This document shows positions 36,701 through 46,740 of a stretch of DNA of 64,000 bases, in pieces. A program made the translations under genes and the position numbers. This stretch comes from Campanula takesimana. Taxonomy: Eukaryota > Streptophyta > Magnoliopsida > Asterales > Campanulaceae. The DNA lies in contig JAOWBW010000060.1 in the NCBI GenBank assembly GCA_026119855.1, positions 868,001 through 932,000 of the forward strand, written 5' to 3'. The notes under the pieces are model-generated. The model saw nothing but the letters and a program-made list of their open reading frames with translations. It had not been told where the DNA came from and made no database searches. Position 1 is the stretch's first letter, and each line of letters starts with the position of its first letter.

Positions 36701-37006
36701 TATGCCATCTTTGATGAGACAAAAATTTGAAGTGAAGTGGCATTGCAATCCTTTGTCGTAGAACTGAGATATTGAGAGTAGATTGTGTTGTAGTCCAATA
36801 ACTAGAGAGACTTCTTGGATGGTGATTTTTCCTTTACGAATGACTCCATATCCTACAGTCTTTCCTTTGTTATTATCTCCGAAGGTTACTGATGGCCCTT
36901 TTTCTTCACAGACATCTTCCAACAAATTGATATCTCCGGTCATGTGCCTTGAGCAGCCACTATAGAGATACCATAAACTTGATTTATCCTTGAAGTGTCC
37001 AGCCAT
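33770..37006 (-). pseudogene. Sirevirus pol (protease, integrase, RT, RNase H), frameshifted
   Basis: Protease region reads WYLYSGCSRHMTGD; the family has DSG, so the catalytic Asp is Tyr (GAT to TAT). Integrase follows with the HH-CC region (WHKRLSHLNF ... CTACQLGK), HMDLFGP and SDNGTEF, then a frame change around 36080-36000 before the last catalytic Glu region. The integrase C-terminal part (KTPYELWRGRTPNIAYFKIF) is in another frame. RT has WVFRNKMDENG, YQMDVKSAFLNGELQ and IYVDDIIFGS; RNase H has GYSDADYAACTIDRKSTSG and TTEAEYIAAGSCC and ends at 33770. At least three frame changes separate the blocks. Confidence 0.92.
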
Positions 37007-37075
37007 TAAGCAGAGGACCTATAAAATAAACATTTAAGAACAAGGTCCCCTTTTTATTCTTTTGGGTCCAAAGGG

Positions 37076-39365
37076 TTAGCAACTTTTAACAACCCACACT
37101 TGCCTCACAGAAGGGGGTTTAAGCCTTCTGGGATTTGGTGTGAATCTTAAAAGACATTCAGCAGCCTTGTGACCATAATCATCACACACGGAACAATGGT
37201 GAAAGCCACCCAACTGAGGGTTAACAAACTTCGTTGTGGTCTTGAGCACAACATCGTTAACTGGTATGGAAGATCTCTCCTGAACAAAGTTCAATTTCTT
37301 GAACTTGACCGCATGACCCTTGTTTGCGGTCGACATGCCGCGGAAGGCTACTCGACCGGGTCTTGAGGTTGATGCGCGGTCGTGTCCAGGTACCTTACCA
37401 GAGCATTCCTCTACGGTAGAATCTTCCATGACTTTTTCTTTCAACTTTAAGGTCTTGCCAGTTTGATGCTTAGGGTAGACATAGTGGAACTCTAGTTTCT
37501 TCTTTGGTTCTTGTCTTTTACCCTTAGATTCTTGATGTTTAGCTTTTGACCCTTCCAAAGTTTGCTGGGTAAATTTCTCATCTCTTTCACAACAAGATGC
37601 ACATTTAAAGTTGTCACTAGTTTGGAATCCCAAGCCTTCTTTATCACCACTAGACTTTGGGATTCTAGTATTTGTTCCATAGTGACACGAGAATTGGTCC
37701 ACTCATTTGTGATCCTTTTCAGGTCGTTTATTTCAGCAACCAATTTTTCGTTTTTAACCTTAAATATGGCATTTTGTTCTTCTAAAAAACGGTTTCGATC
37801 AGTAAGAGGAGTCATACTCTTGATCTGCTCCTTAAGGAGGGTGAGTTCAGATCTTAATAGAGATTTCTCCGTCTTAAGCTGGGAAATTTCTTCAGTTGAA
37901 AGTGCTAAAGCTTCCTTCATGCCAGAGAATTTACTAATTACCTGTTCAGCTTTTGCAAACATCTTTTCTTGTTCATCAGGGGAAACGTCAAATTTGACTT
38001 GAGGTGTGGTAGACAGAACTTCCTTCACTTTGGGATTTAGTAGAGCCTTCTTTGCTGCACTCACATCACATCTTTAAAATAGAAGATCACCATTCTTTTG
38101 AACCGGAGTTAGGAATCCTTTTTCTGCAAGTTCATCGGCCGTATAACTTATCCGTTTAGGTTTTGCATTTGGTGAGCGACAACTTTTATTATCATCCTCA
38201 TCATCGAACTGAACGACCAAACAGATGTGACCTTCTTCAGAATCCTCATCGCTTTCATCAGAATCTGACTCTATCCAGGTAGCTAACTCTTTTGTGGTAG
38301 AGTCCTCTTCAGCAACCATCCCCTTTTTCTTTGAGTATCTTGGATTGAAGTTGTTTTCTTCTTCATATACTCATACTTAGGAATTGGGCATTCTGATGCG
38401 AAATGACCGGTTTCCTGCAATTAAAACAAACGAGATCCTCTTTCTTCTTTGAGAAGTTGGAGTATCTCTTTCTTACTTGTTGAGTTGCTCCTTGAGAACC
38501 TTGTTGGAGTTTTGCTTGATGATCCGGGTCTTGCTGTCTTTCTGAACTTTTGGAATCTTTTCACGAACATTGCAAAGTCATCATCATCCATATCTAATAA
38601 ATCAGATGTGGAGATTTTTGGATCTTCTTCCTCGATCACTTCTTCCTTTTGAGCAACCAACGATAAGCTCTTTGTTTTTCCTTCCATTTCAGCAATGTTG
38701 TTAAGCTTGATATCAAAGACCTTGAGGTTGGCATAGAGGCTTCTGAGAGACATGTCATCTAGTATCTTGGTATCTTCAAGAGTGTTTCCTTTGTGTAGAT
38801 ATTGCGAACCAAGAGCGGCAAGAAAATTAACATTGATTTATTTCTTGGTAAGCTTCTTTCCGAGTGCTGTATAAGTACTTACGATCTCACAATAATGATC
38901 ATAAGTGGCTCTTAGTGGTTCACCGGGGATCTTAGCAAAGTTGTTGAATCTTCTTTAAATTGCAAACTTTTTGCTTTCCTTGCAAGCTTGATCTCCTTCG
39001 ATGTAATCTTCAATTGCATCCCAAAGTTCTTTTGCAGTAGAACATTCCATGATCTGTCGACGCTGTGACGTACTCAAGGTACTTAGAAGTATGCTTTTTG
39101 CTTTCACATCCATTCCAACCAGTCTTTTCTCTTCATCGGTCCATTCAGCTTTTGGTTTCTTGATAGTCGGATTTGCACCATTGGTTTCTGGATCCGGATT
39201 AACTTTCATTGGGAAGTATGGTCCAATGGTAAGACAATCACCAAGTTGCTCGTCCATGGAGTAGAACTGAGTTAGAATGCTGTGCTTCCATACGTCAAAA
39301 TTATCTTCGTCGAACGCTGGAACGTGAGTGAAGTTAACCGTTGCCATAGTTTTCTGACTTGCCAT
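37076..39365 (-). pseudogene. Sirevirus gag, frameshifted, two zinc knuckles
   Basis: Starts at ATG 39365, shortly after the primer site, with gag text WKHSILTQFYSMDEQLGDCL and KELWDAIEDYIEGD; the frame ends at 38955. Further blocks at 38753-38421, 38319-38074 (acidic), 38064-37492 (coiled-coil-like, Lys/Glu/Leu-rich) and 37702-37076 lie in changing frames. The first knuckle (CFNC ... HFASEC, about 38430-38385) is broken by a one-base loss; the second (CSVCDDYGHKAAEC, about 37200) is intact. Confidence 0.88.
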
Positions 39366-39422
39366 TTTGAATCGGCACCCAAGCTGTTAAGCTTGAAAAA
39401 CAGAAGTTTTATAAAGGTGTTT

Positions 39423-39434
39423 GCTCTGATACCA
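39423..39434 (-). other. Primer binding site, Sirevirus
   Basis: On the minus strand TGGTATCAGAGC, two bases inside the LTR, matches the 3' end of initiator methionine tRNA as in most plant Ty1/copia elements. Confidence 0.9.
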
Positions 39435-39436
39435 CT

Positions 39437-40985
39437 TGTTGGTCCCAAAGACACAACAAGGGTATGAAAGGAGGCTAGAGGGGGGGGGGTGAATAGCCTA
39501 CTTAAAATTTCAACCCTTTTTCAAAATTCAACCAAGTGCTTACAATCTTGAGTTTTGCGGTCAAGTAATAAACCGTGCGGTCAAGATGTAATATGCACAT
39601 CGGAAGTTTTCGATAGAAATAAGGTAAGGTTGTTTTGATGAAAATCTCTAAGTGAATTCTTTCTCACGGTCAGGTAGTTCCGGTCAAGAAAGATGCGGTC
39701 AAGGATGTGCGGTCAGAGATTTGCGGTCAGATGGTTGAGAGATTGAAAGTTGTTGTCTTAGAAGTTTTTGGAAAAATAAGTTAGTCAGATTTTAACTTAG
39801 GCAATGAGGTAGACAAACAAACACAATTCACAATTGTTCTAAATCTGAAAGATCAAACACTAAAAGACAAACAAGATTAATATGAACAAGTGAAGAACAA
39901 TAGGAACAAGATGAACAAGACTTAAAGTAAATTTGCAGAAAGTAAAATGACACAAGTATTTGGAAAGGTTCGATCTGTTAAAAGATCTACGTCCTTTACC
40001 AAGATGGTCAGTCTTGGATTTTGAATGGAGGTATATATTGATTCTTGAGTGTAAAGATTACAGAGATGAAGCTTTGAATCAACACATACTTTCTATGAAG
40101 AATAAATCCTTGACTTAGACCAGTGTATCCCTTTTGATTCAATCTATGTGATTGATCAATTGGGGTGAGTGTGTGTGTAAGAATCAGAAGCTCTTTAAAA
40201 TCTAAGTGATTGTAGAGCCTAATGAATCTTAAGTGTTACAAGGCTTGAGATGACTTGAATGTTGCTGGAGATCTTTGAAGGTTTGAAGGTGAGTTCTTTG
40301 AAGATTCAAAGGATTCTGGAAATCTTGAGTATGATCTTCAATCACCAAGTATTTCAACAGCAATTTCTCTCTTAGAATCTCAGCACTCTTCAATGAAGAA
40401 CTTAAGGGCTATTTATAGCCTTGAATGAGAAAATAGCTGTTGGATTTACTTGGGCTCCAAGTTGAAGGACAATGAACTGTTGAATTCTGATTGGAGCTCA
40501 ATCTGAGTTTGTCCCTTTTTGCAGATAAGAGGTGGTCCCACTTAGATAAATTCAAATTTGAATTACTTGGGATCCATGTTCTGCAACGTTCTAAACTAAC
40601 CATAGTTTGACCATGGTTAAGTTTGAACAAACTTGGGTTCTGGGACAACTTCATCATTTGCGGTCAAGGCCTCACGGTCGAGTGGCTTGCAGTCGAGGGG
40701 TCAAATGTGACCTGTCAAGGTATGCCACAAAGCTCACGGTTACTGATTTCCGGTCAACTGATTCATGGTCAAGTGAATTCACGGTCAAGGTCTTGACCAC
40801 TAAAATTCCAGACTTAGAAAATTTTCAGCCTATCAATCTAAAGCCTATACTATCAAAGTGGACTATTCTAAAAATGAAGTTTACACTTCTTACAAAATAT
40901 CCTAAAGTCCACAAAAGATAAAATTAGGTTATGGGATCAATCAAATCTAGGTAATAGGAGTGGTTTATAATAAGCATACCCAACA
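39437..40985 (-). repeat. Right LTR (5' LTR in element sense)
   Basis: TGTTGGTCCC ... CATACCCAACA, 1549 bp, co-linear with the left LTR with scattered substitutions and small indels. The element's promoter should lie here. It is dense in the same cggtcaag motif (for example about 39556, 39576, 39665, 39680, 39695). Confidence 0.93.
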
Positions 40986-41639
40986 TTTTACCATTATTCC
41001 ATGTACGTCCTTAATTAGAGTGTAAGATTGAAGTAGTTTCAAATAAACTTAAAAATTGTAATACGAAAATAAATTTTGATGATAAAAGTATGGAAGCTAA
41101 TAGTCAAAAGAGAATTAAATACACGTAAAAAAAAAACGGAACTTTCCATAGAACTTTACATATAACTCAAAAGAAGAATGTAAATTGCTCTCAAATGGAA
41201 GACTGTTAATTGCTCTCACATGGCATAATAGCTCGTAATCTTACACCAAATTCTAAACATTGCAATAAAAAAAATTGCCATATTAGCACACCTTTTCATA
41301 TTTTTAAGGGATATTTGAAGAAAAAAAGATCTGGAACAAAAAAATACCTTCAAAATCACGCGATGATAGTAAAATAGGCTCAATAAAATCCTAGAATTAT
41401 GATTTTTTTTTTTATTGAAATGTAGGATATGCTAAATTTCAAATTCAAATTTCAAGTCTAATGTTGATTTAGCCAAAATATTAAAAAGGTAGATTTTTTT
41501 TTTTTTATTGAAAGCATAAAAAATATGCCGACCAATCGAATGTCGCCACGTGGCTTTATGACGTGGCATTATGACGTGGCGCGCTGTGAGGCCTGAAAAT
41601 GTTCTTGCTTTTATATATTATATAGATAGATTTTATTTC
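40986..41639. other. Right flank of the Sirevirus, AT-rich, no gene
   Basis: Shows no match to the missing parts of copia element 1 or the RTE LINE. At 41545-41595 it has three ACGTGGC-type boxes (gccacgtggc, gacgtggcat, gacgtggcgc), the last in a 17-base string that also occurs at 61132-61148. Confidence 0.55.
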
Positions 41640-41982
41640 CTTTTTGTTTTCCTTTTTCTTTTAGTAATTTTTTAGTTATTGAACTAGGGGTAGTTTTGTC
41701 GATAGGAGATCATTAGTGTTTTATTTCTTTTAGGGTTTTGTTTAGTAGTATAAATAGTTTTACTATGGCTTTGTATTGTTCATATTTTGATAAATAAAAT
41801 TATAATTATCGTCGTGCATATTTTGGTTCAAACCCTGTGCCTATTGGCTTTTTCAAATCCTAACGACAGTATTGGTTTAGGTCGAGTAATATTTGCGGTA
41901 GATTATTCGCTTTGTTGATTGTTCCGCTGCGTCTGTTGGTATTAGAGTCTGGTTAAATTCAAATATTCCTGCTAACAATGAC
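41640..41982 (+). mobile_element. LTR fragment plus primer site, forward orientation
   Basis: AT-rich LTR text (gttttgtttagtagtataaa, ggtttaggtcgagtaatatt) ends near 41936. It is followed by TGGTATTAGAGTCTGG, a mutated methionine-tRNA primer site, and about 30 bp of leader (cctgctaacaatgacgacaa). It then meets an inverted LTR copy. Confidence 0.6.
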
Positions 41983-43260
41983 GACAACAATAATTTTAGT
42001 TATCAAAAGTCTAAATAATAAAAAGCCCATCAAACTATTTGTACTGCTAAACAAAACCCTAAAATAAACAAAACCCTAATGATCTCTTATCGACGAAACT
42101 ACACCTAGTTACACATTAAAAAGAAGTACTAAAAGGAAAAATAAAAGAAAAACAAAAGGGAACAAAATAAAAAAGAAAGCGTTAAATCCTAAACTTCTTG
42201 GCATGACTACACTCCTAATTAGCCGCAAACTTAACCTTTTTGCACGTCCAGGCCAAATCCTACGCTCGGTCGTGCCAAAAGTGCAGAATGTAAATCTTTG
42301 TCTTGCCCTGATTTCATACTACATCATTCTCCTCTACTTGAAAATGACTCGGCCCCCAGTCTCGATCCCTTTGGTACCTGGTATTTAAAACCCCACTATT
42401 TTGCTTCGCTGCAGTTTGTATTGTCCCCATCCGTTCAGCTACGTGCTCCATGGAAAAGATGCTTTGACTAAATAAAGTCTCGCACACTATTGAACGTATA
42501 ATGATTTATTTACCGTCCCACTTGAAAATATATTTTGAGTAAAGTCTTCTTCCAGCACACTTTGCGTATAACAATTTCTATCGTATAAAGTCTCATAACT
42601 TTTTCCTTGTACTCCTCTAAGGCAAGAACATAAAATATGAAGTTTCTATATTCTTTTGGATTCTGATCCACCGGTCCAACTGCACCTGCGTCTTCTCCAT
42701 CAGAAAAATCTGAATCAGCTTCCTTTTTCTCAATATCGCCTTGTTCATCTTCTGATTCACAAAGAACACCCATCTAATCTGGAGTCAGTTTAATATTAAT
42801 TGGCTCTGAATTTGATAATTCTGGAGCTGTATCTTTTGGCTTATGATCTACAGGTCCAACTGTAACGCCGTCTTCTATGTTAGAACCTGATTCCATTTAT
42901 TGGCCCTCGGACTATGGTGGTGACTGTCCACTTGTAGGTTCTCTACGATCCCCTACCCGTGCCTTAGGGTTAACATCATGCACAACTCACAAATTTCTTC
43001 CACAAAATTATCCATCGATCGTTGAAAAACCTTGAATCGCCGTGAGAGAAGTTGTGTTGATGTTGTTGTCGTTACCATCATTGTTAGCAGCTATATCTGA
43101 ATCATACTAGCTCTGATACCAACAGACGCAACGGAACAATCAACAAAACGAATAATCTACCGCAGAGATTACTCGACCTAAACCAATACTGGTGTTAGGA
43201 TTTTAACAAACCCAAATATGCATGACGACAACTGTAATTTTATTTAGTATTAGGTCATCA
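41983..43260 (-). mobile_element. Deleted LTR retrotransposon, reverse orientation
   Basis: Read leftwards: 5' LTR end (about 43260-43126, with ggtttaggtcgagtaatctc), primer site TGGTATCAGAGC (about 43123-43112), leader with an ATG-rich start, a gag-like acidic stretch (42773-42510, MGVLCESEDEQGDIEKKEAD) with stops, then 3' LTR text (about 42190-41985). No protease, RT or RNase H remains. The superfamily cannot be fixed from what is left. Confidence 0.55.
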
Positions 43261-43276
43261 TGATATTTAGTATATA

Positions 43277-44055
43277 CTATCTCCGTCCTACCTCATTTGA
43301 GATTTATTTTCATTTTGACCGTCTCACTTCATTTGAGACTATCCAAAATGGAATGTTTTTACACTCACAACACCAATCAAATACTAATCCTCCCATTTTC
43401 TCTCTCTTACTTTACCTTTTATACTCACAACATTTCCTCCCACACATTCTTTCTTATACTTTTTCTTAAATTTTGTGTCCATCACTTAGGTCTCGAGTGA
43501 GGTGGGACGGAAGGAGTGTGTTAACTAATAGTATACTACCTCCGTCCCACTCCACTTGAGAATTAAGAGGTTGGCACAATAATTAAGAAAAAAATGAATA
43601 AAATAAGTAAAATATGTGGTAGAAAATGAAGAGAGAGAATGAGTTGGGTAAATAGTAGTGTTGGTTGAATAAATTGAGTGGTGGAAGATGAAGAGATAGA
43701 ATGAGTGGTGGGGGTAGATTCAATATAAAATTATTAAAAATGGGCTATTTTGGGGAGGTCTCAAGTGAGGGGGCCAAAATGAAAATAAGTCTCAAGTGAG
43801 GTGGGACGGATGGAGTATTAGTTGGATACTCCCATTCTCCCATAAAATTTGTCATATTTTGAATTTTCATGATCAGTACTCACTCCGACCCAAAATGATC
43901 TTCGCGTTTGACTATTCAAACATTTTAAGGATATGAGCACTTGTTTCACTAGTTATGCTGTGTTTATATACATTTTAAGCCTAAATTGTCGAAATAAAAA
44001 CTTTTTGGGACAATGAAAAAAAGAAAATGAGAAGATCATTTTGAGACGGAGGGAG
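43277..44055. repeat. Three consecutive Stowaway-like MITEs
   Basis: Elements at about 43277-43517 (ctccgtcctacctcatttga / ctcgagtgaggtgggacgg), 43536-43815 (ctacctccgtcccactccac / aagtgaggtgggacggatgg) and 43879-44055 (CTCACTCCGACCCAAAATGA / tcattttgagacggagggag). The second and third are flanked by TA. The first two share arm sequence and are related copies. Confidence 0.8.
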
Positions 44056-45054
44056 TATAAATTAATTTTGGTATTTGTCAATCTAATGATCACAGTGAAA
44101 TATAAAAATTGTTATAAATAAGTCACTTAATGATGGATGTGTTAATTACAATTTTACAGTTTCACTAGAACGAATAGATCGACATCAATGTTTGATTAAA
44201 GTTCATTTATGTTGATCATAAAAAGTAAAAAATAGACAAAGTTTTCGGAGGGGAGTATAATTTAAAATATTTCAATGAAATAATGTTGAAATGCTACTCC
44301 ATTTGTCCTGAAATAAATGTCATAATTGAGAAGTCAATATTTTTAAACTTTTAAGGAAAAAATGCAAGAAAAGTACTTGAACTATTGGGGTTGTTTGGAT
44401 TTAGTAACTTATCTCTTTTTTGACCCATGAAAAATACCTTAACTTTTTTTGTGCAGCGAGGTACCTATTGCTAACGACGTTTGAATTTGGCCGTTAAGTT
44501 ATCATGTCATGCACATGACTTCTTTTTTAAGGACAAGAGGTCAAAATATAATAAGGAAGTGTGATATCATTTCAAAAAATAAAAGGGTTAAAAGTAATTT
44601 TTCTAGTTTCAATTAACCCCCTTCCCCTTCTCGTTCCCAGTCCTAGCCAAATCGCCACCCACACCACCGCTCATGTCCAGGAACGGCAGGCACCATCATC
44701 ACCAGTTCACCACCACACTATTCGCCACCAGCACCCAGCACCCAGCACTCAGCACTGCCCCTCACCACCGTCATTCACAGCCACCATCAAATAACACCAC
44801 CAGTCGTAACTCATCACAATCCAACCTCTCATTCTCATTTATTTCCTTGTGAACGTGTTAATCATCCGAACCACCACTCATTTCCTTATCATCAAATCCA
44901 GAACTCAATTCTTCATGGAGTGGAGAGGACTGATAATCGTCGTTGCTCTCCATTGATGCTGTCGAAAATTAGGGTTTATTTTTGTTTTGAATTTCGTCTT
45001 CGATTTGAAGAAATCAACTCCAGATATGCCCAAAATTAAGATAAAGAATGAGAG
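44056..45054. other. Probable left half of a MULE-like element running into the assembly gap
   Basis: From about 44360 the text (agtacttgaactattggggt ... gccgttaagttatcatgtca) resembles long-TIR ends such as those at 8071 and 58500, followed by a CACCA-rich interior (44640-44780). No matching right arm is seen before or after the gap. No gene. Confidence 0.4.
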
Positions 45055-45154
45055 NNNNNNNNNNNNNNNNNNNNNNNNNNNNNNNNNNNNNNNNNNNNNN
45101 NNNNNNNNNNNNNNNNNNNNNNNNNNNNNNNNNNNNNNNNNNNNNNNNNNNNNN
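45055..45154. other. Assembly gap, 100 N
   Basis: Exactly 100 N, a conventional placeholder; the true gap size is unknown. Open frames that run through it have no meaning. Confidence 0.99.
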
Positions 45155-45758
45155 TATTATCAGTTACAACATTGGCAATTTGAAATACAACAGAAATGTA
45201 AAAAAGAAATGACGAATGACTGTCTTCATGCATAAAGTTGCAGTGCCACCAAATGACTATATCTTCATGAACCATGGATCATCCAAATTTGAATTTTATG
45301 ACCATCCTCATCTTCCACTTTGTACCGCTCTTAATAATATCTTGGAACACACCGGATGCCTTTCCAACATGACTTGGACACTGCCTTATAACGGCATTCA
45401 GAAAATTCCCTTTTGGAAATATTTATCTTTGAAAACACAAAATCGAAGGCTTCCGGGTTAGCATCAAAACCGCCAACCGAGTTTTCCCAACCAGGCCCGG
45501 TGAATAGGCAGTGCAGCCACACCAACTTGCACTGGGCCTCCAAAAAATGAGGGCCCCCAAATTACTTGATCCCATGTAGTATAGAGTATAGGTATACTAT
45601 TGAAATAGACGTGTGGTTTTCCATCATCTGAAGGCCCCCCCAAGTCAGTTGATATATGAGTACTATGGTACCCAAGCCCGGCTGTAATTTTTTTTTTTTT
45701 TGAACCAAGCCATGTGAATATCTGATTCCTCTCAACTAGTATATGAATGATTTTAATC
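45155..45758. other. Unassigned sequence with a short coding-like stretch on the minus strand
   Basis: Minus-strand 45480-45330 reads NSVGGFDANPEAFDFVFSKI and on to CRYKAVSKSCWKG before a stop, then continues in another frame (ERYKVEDEDGHKIQIWM). It looks like a decayed gene fragment, but I cannot assign a family. The rest (gggcctcc, gggccccc text at 45530-45650) is repeat-like. Confidence 0.35.
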
Positions 45759-45936
45759 GGTAAATATAAAGTCACAAAAAGTTCCACAAAATGTGACTTA
45801 CAAAATGATGTCTAAAATTCTATTGGTGTTTTTTATTAGAGTGTGCCGGGTCCACAATCGATACAACCAATAAATATCGTCACCTCACTTTGTATCTATC
45901 ATTTTTGTAAACATCTTTTGTGCCCTAGCATTGCCC
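45759..45936 (-). repeat. ~180-bp MULE-type MITE, copy D (reverse orientation)
   Basis: Reverse of copy A: GGTAAATATAAAGTCACAAA ... CTAGCATTGCCC, with core gtgccgggtccacaatcgat. Flanked by the exact 9-bp duplication ATTTTAATC (45750-45758 and 45937-45945). Confidence 0.85.
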
Positions 45937-46185
45937 ATTTTAATCCAAGTCAATGGACCAAACTCTAAAGATGAAAAAAAGAAAAAATCTCTTTAAAAAA
46001 TGTAAATATTTAAGACAGAGGAGTATCGGTGTTTTCGTTTAGTTATTGTTTTATTTTATTTGTAGTTTTTTAGTGGTACACCTTATAGAAAGTACTTTGG
46101 TAATTTTAAGTTATGTGTTAAATGTAATGATTAAAGAAATAATAATTTTTAAAGTTTTAGTGCTTATTTTATTAAAATTCAATAA

Positions 46186-46445
46186 CTCCCTCCGTCCCAT
46201 ATTTTTGGTTACCAAAACTTAATGCGCGGGAATTATGAAAAGTAAATATAATAATGATAGTGGAGTAGGTGTGTGTGAGTATGAAAAGTAAAACAGTAGA
46301 GAGAATGTGGGATAGAGAATGGTAAGTTGATTGGTGTTGTGAGTGTAAAAGTAAAATAGGAAAGAGAATGAGTGTGAAGAATATCAAAGATTTTTTTGCT
46401 ATTTTTGGTAGTAACCATTAGAATGGGACGCCCAAAATATAAATT
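46186..46445. repeat. Stowaway-like MITE
   Basis: Left CTCCCTCCGTCCCATATTTT then TGGTTACC; right ggtagtaaccattagaatgg then gacg. No ORF. Confidence 0.65.
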
Positions 46446-46740
46446 AGTACAAAAAATTTGGGACGAGTATTATATAGTATGGGCCCACCATATGAATTTA
46501 GCACAGGGCCCCTACAAACATTGAGACGGGCCTGTTTCCACCAATGCTAGACGGAACAAACGAAGATCACGAAAATCCTTTCCACCCTCTCCTTTCCACC
46601 CGCTTCTTTATGTAAACATAATTGTGGCCATTTCATCCAATCAATACTACACAGTCCATCTGTCGAGTATCCCACCAATACACAAAATAAAGTAAATGCA
46701 AGGCTCTCACTAAGGAGAGAAGACAATACAACAAACAACA

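Larger units (their letters stand above)
27875..40985 (-). mobile_element. Sirevirus-type Ty1/copia retrotransposon, 13.1 kb, both LTRs
   Basis: LTRs at 27875-29464 and 39437-40985. Read leftwards: primer site, gag, pol (protease, integrase, RT, RNase H), then a 4.3-kb 3' region with extra coding sequence, then the polypurine tract (plus strand ATCTCCCCCTATTT at 29465). The long LTRs, large gag with two zinc knuckles, SGCSRHMTG protease context and coding region downstream of pol fit the Sirevirus (SIRE/Maximus) lineage. It is not mobile: every coding block has frameshifts or stops. The bases flanking the two LTRs differ (GATGG left, TTTTA right), so there is no 5-bp target duplication. Confidence 0.92.

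Noticed and set aside
44987..45275. Open frames across the N run
   Set aside because: The frames are only open because N positions cannot produce stops.
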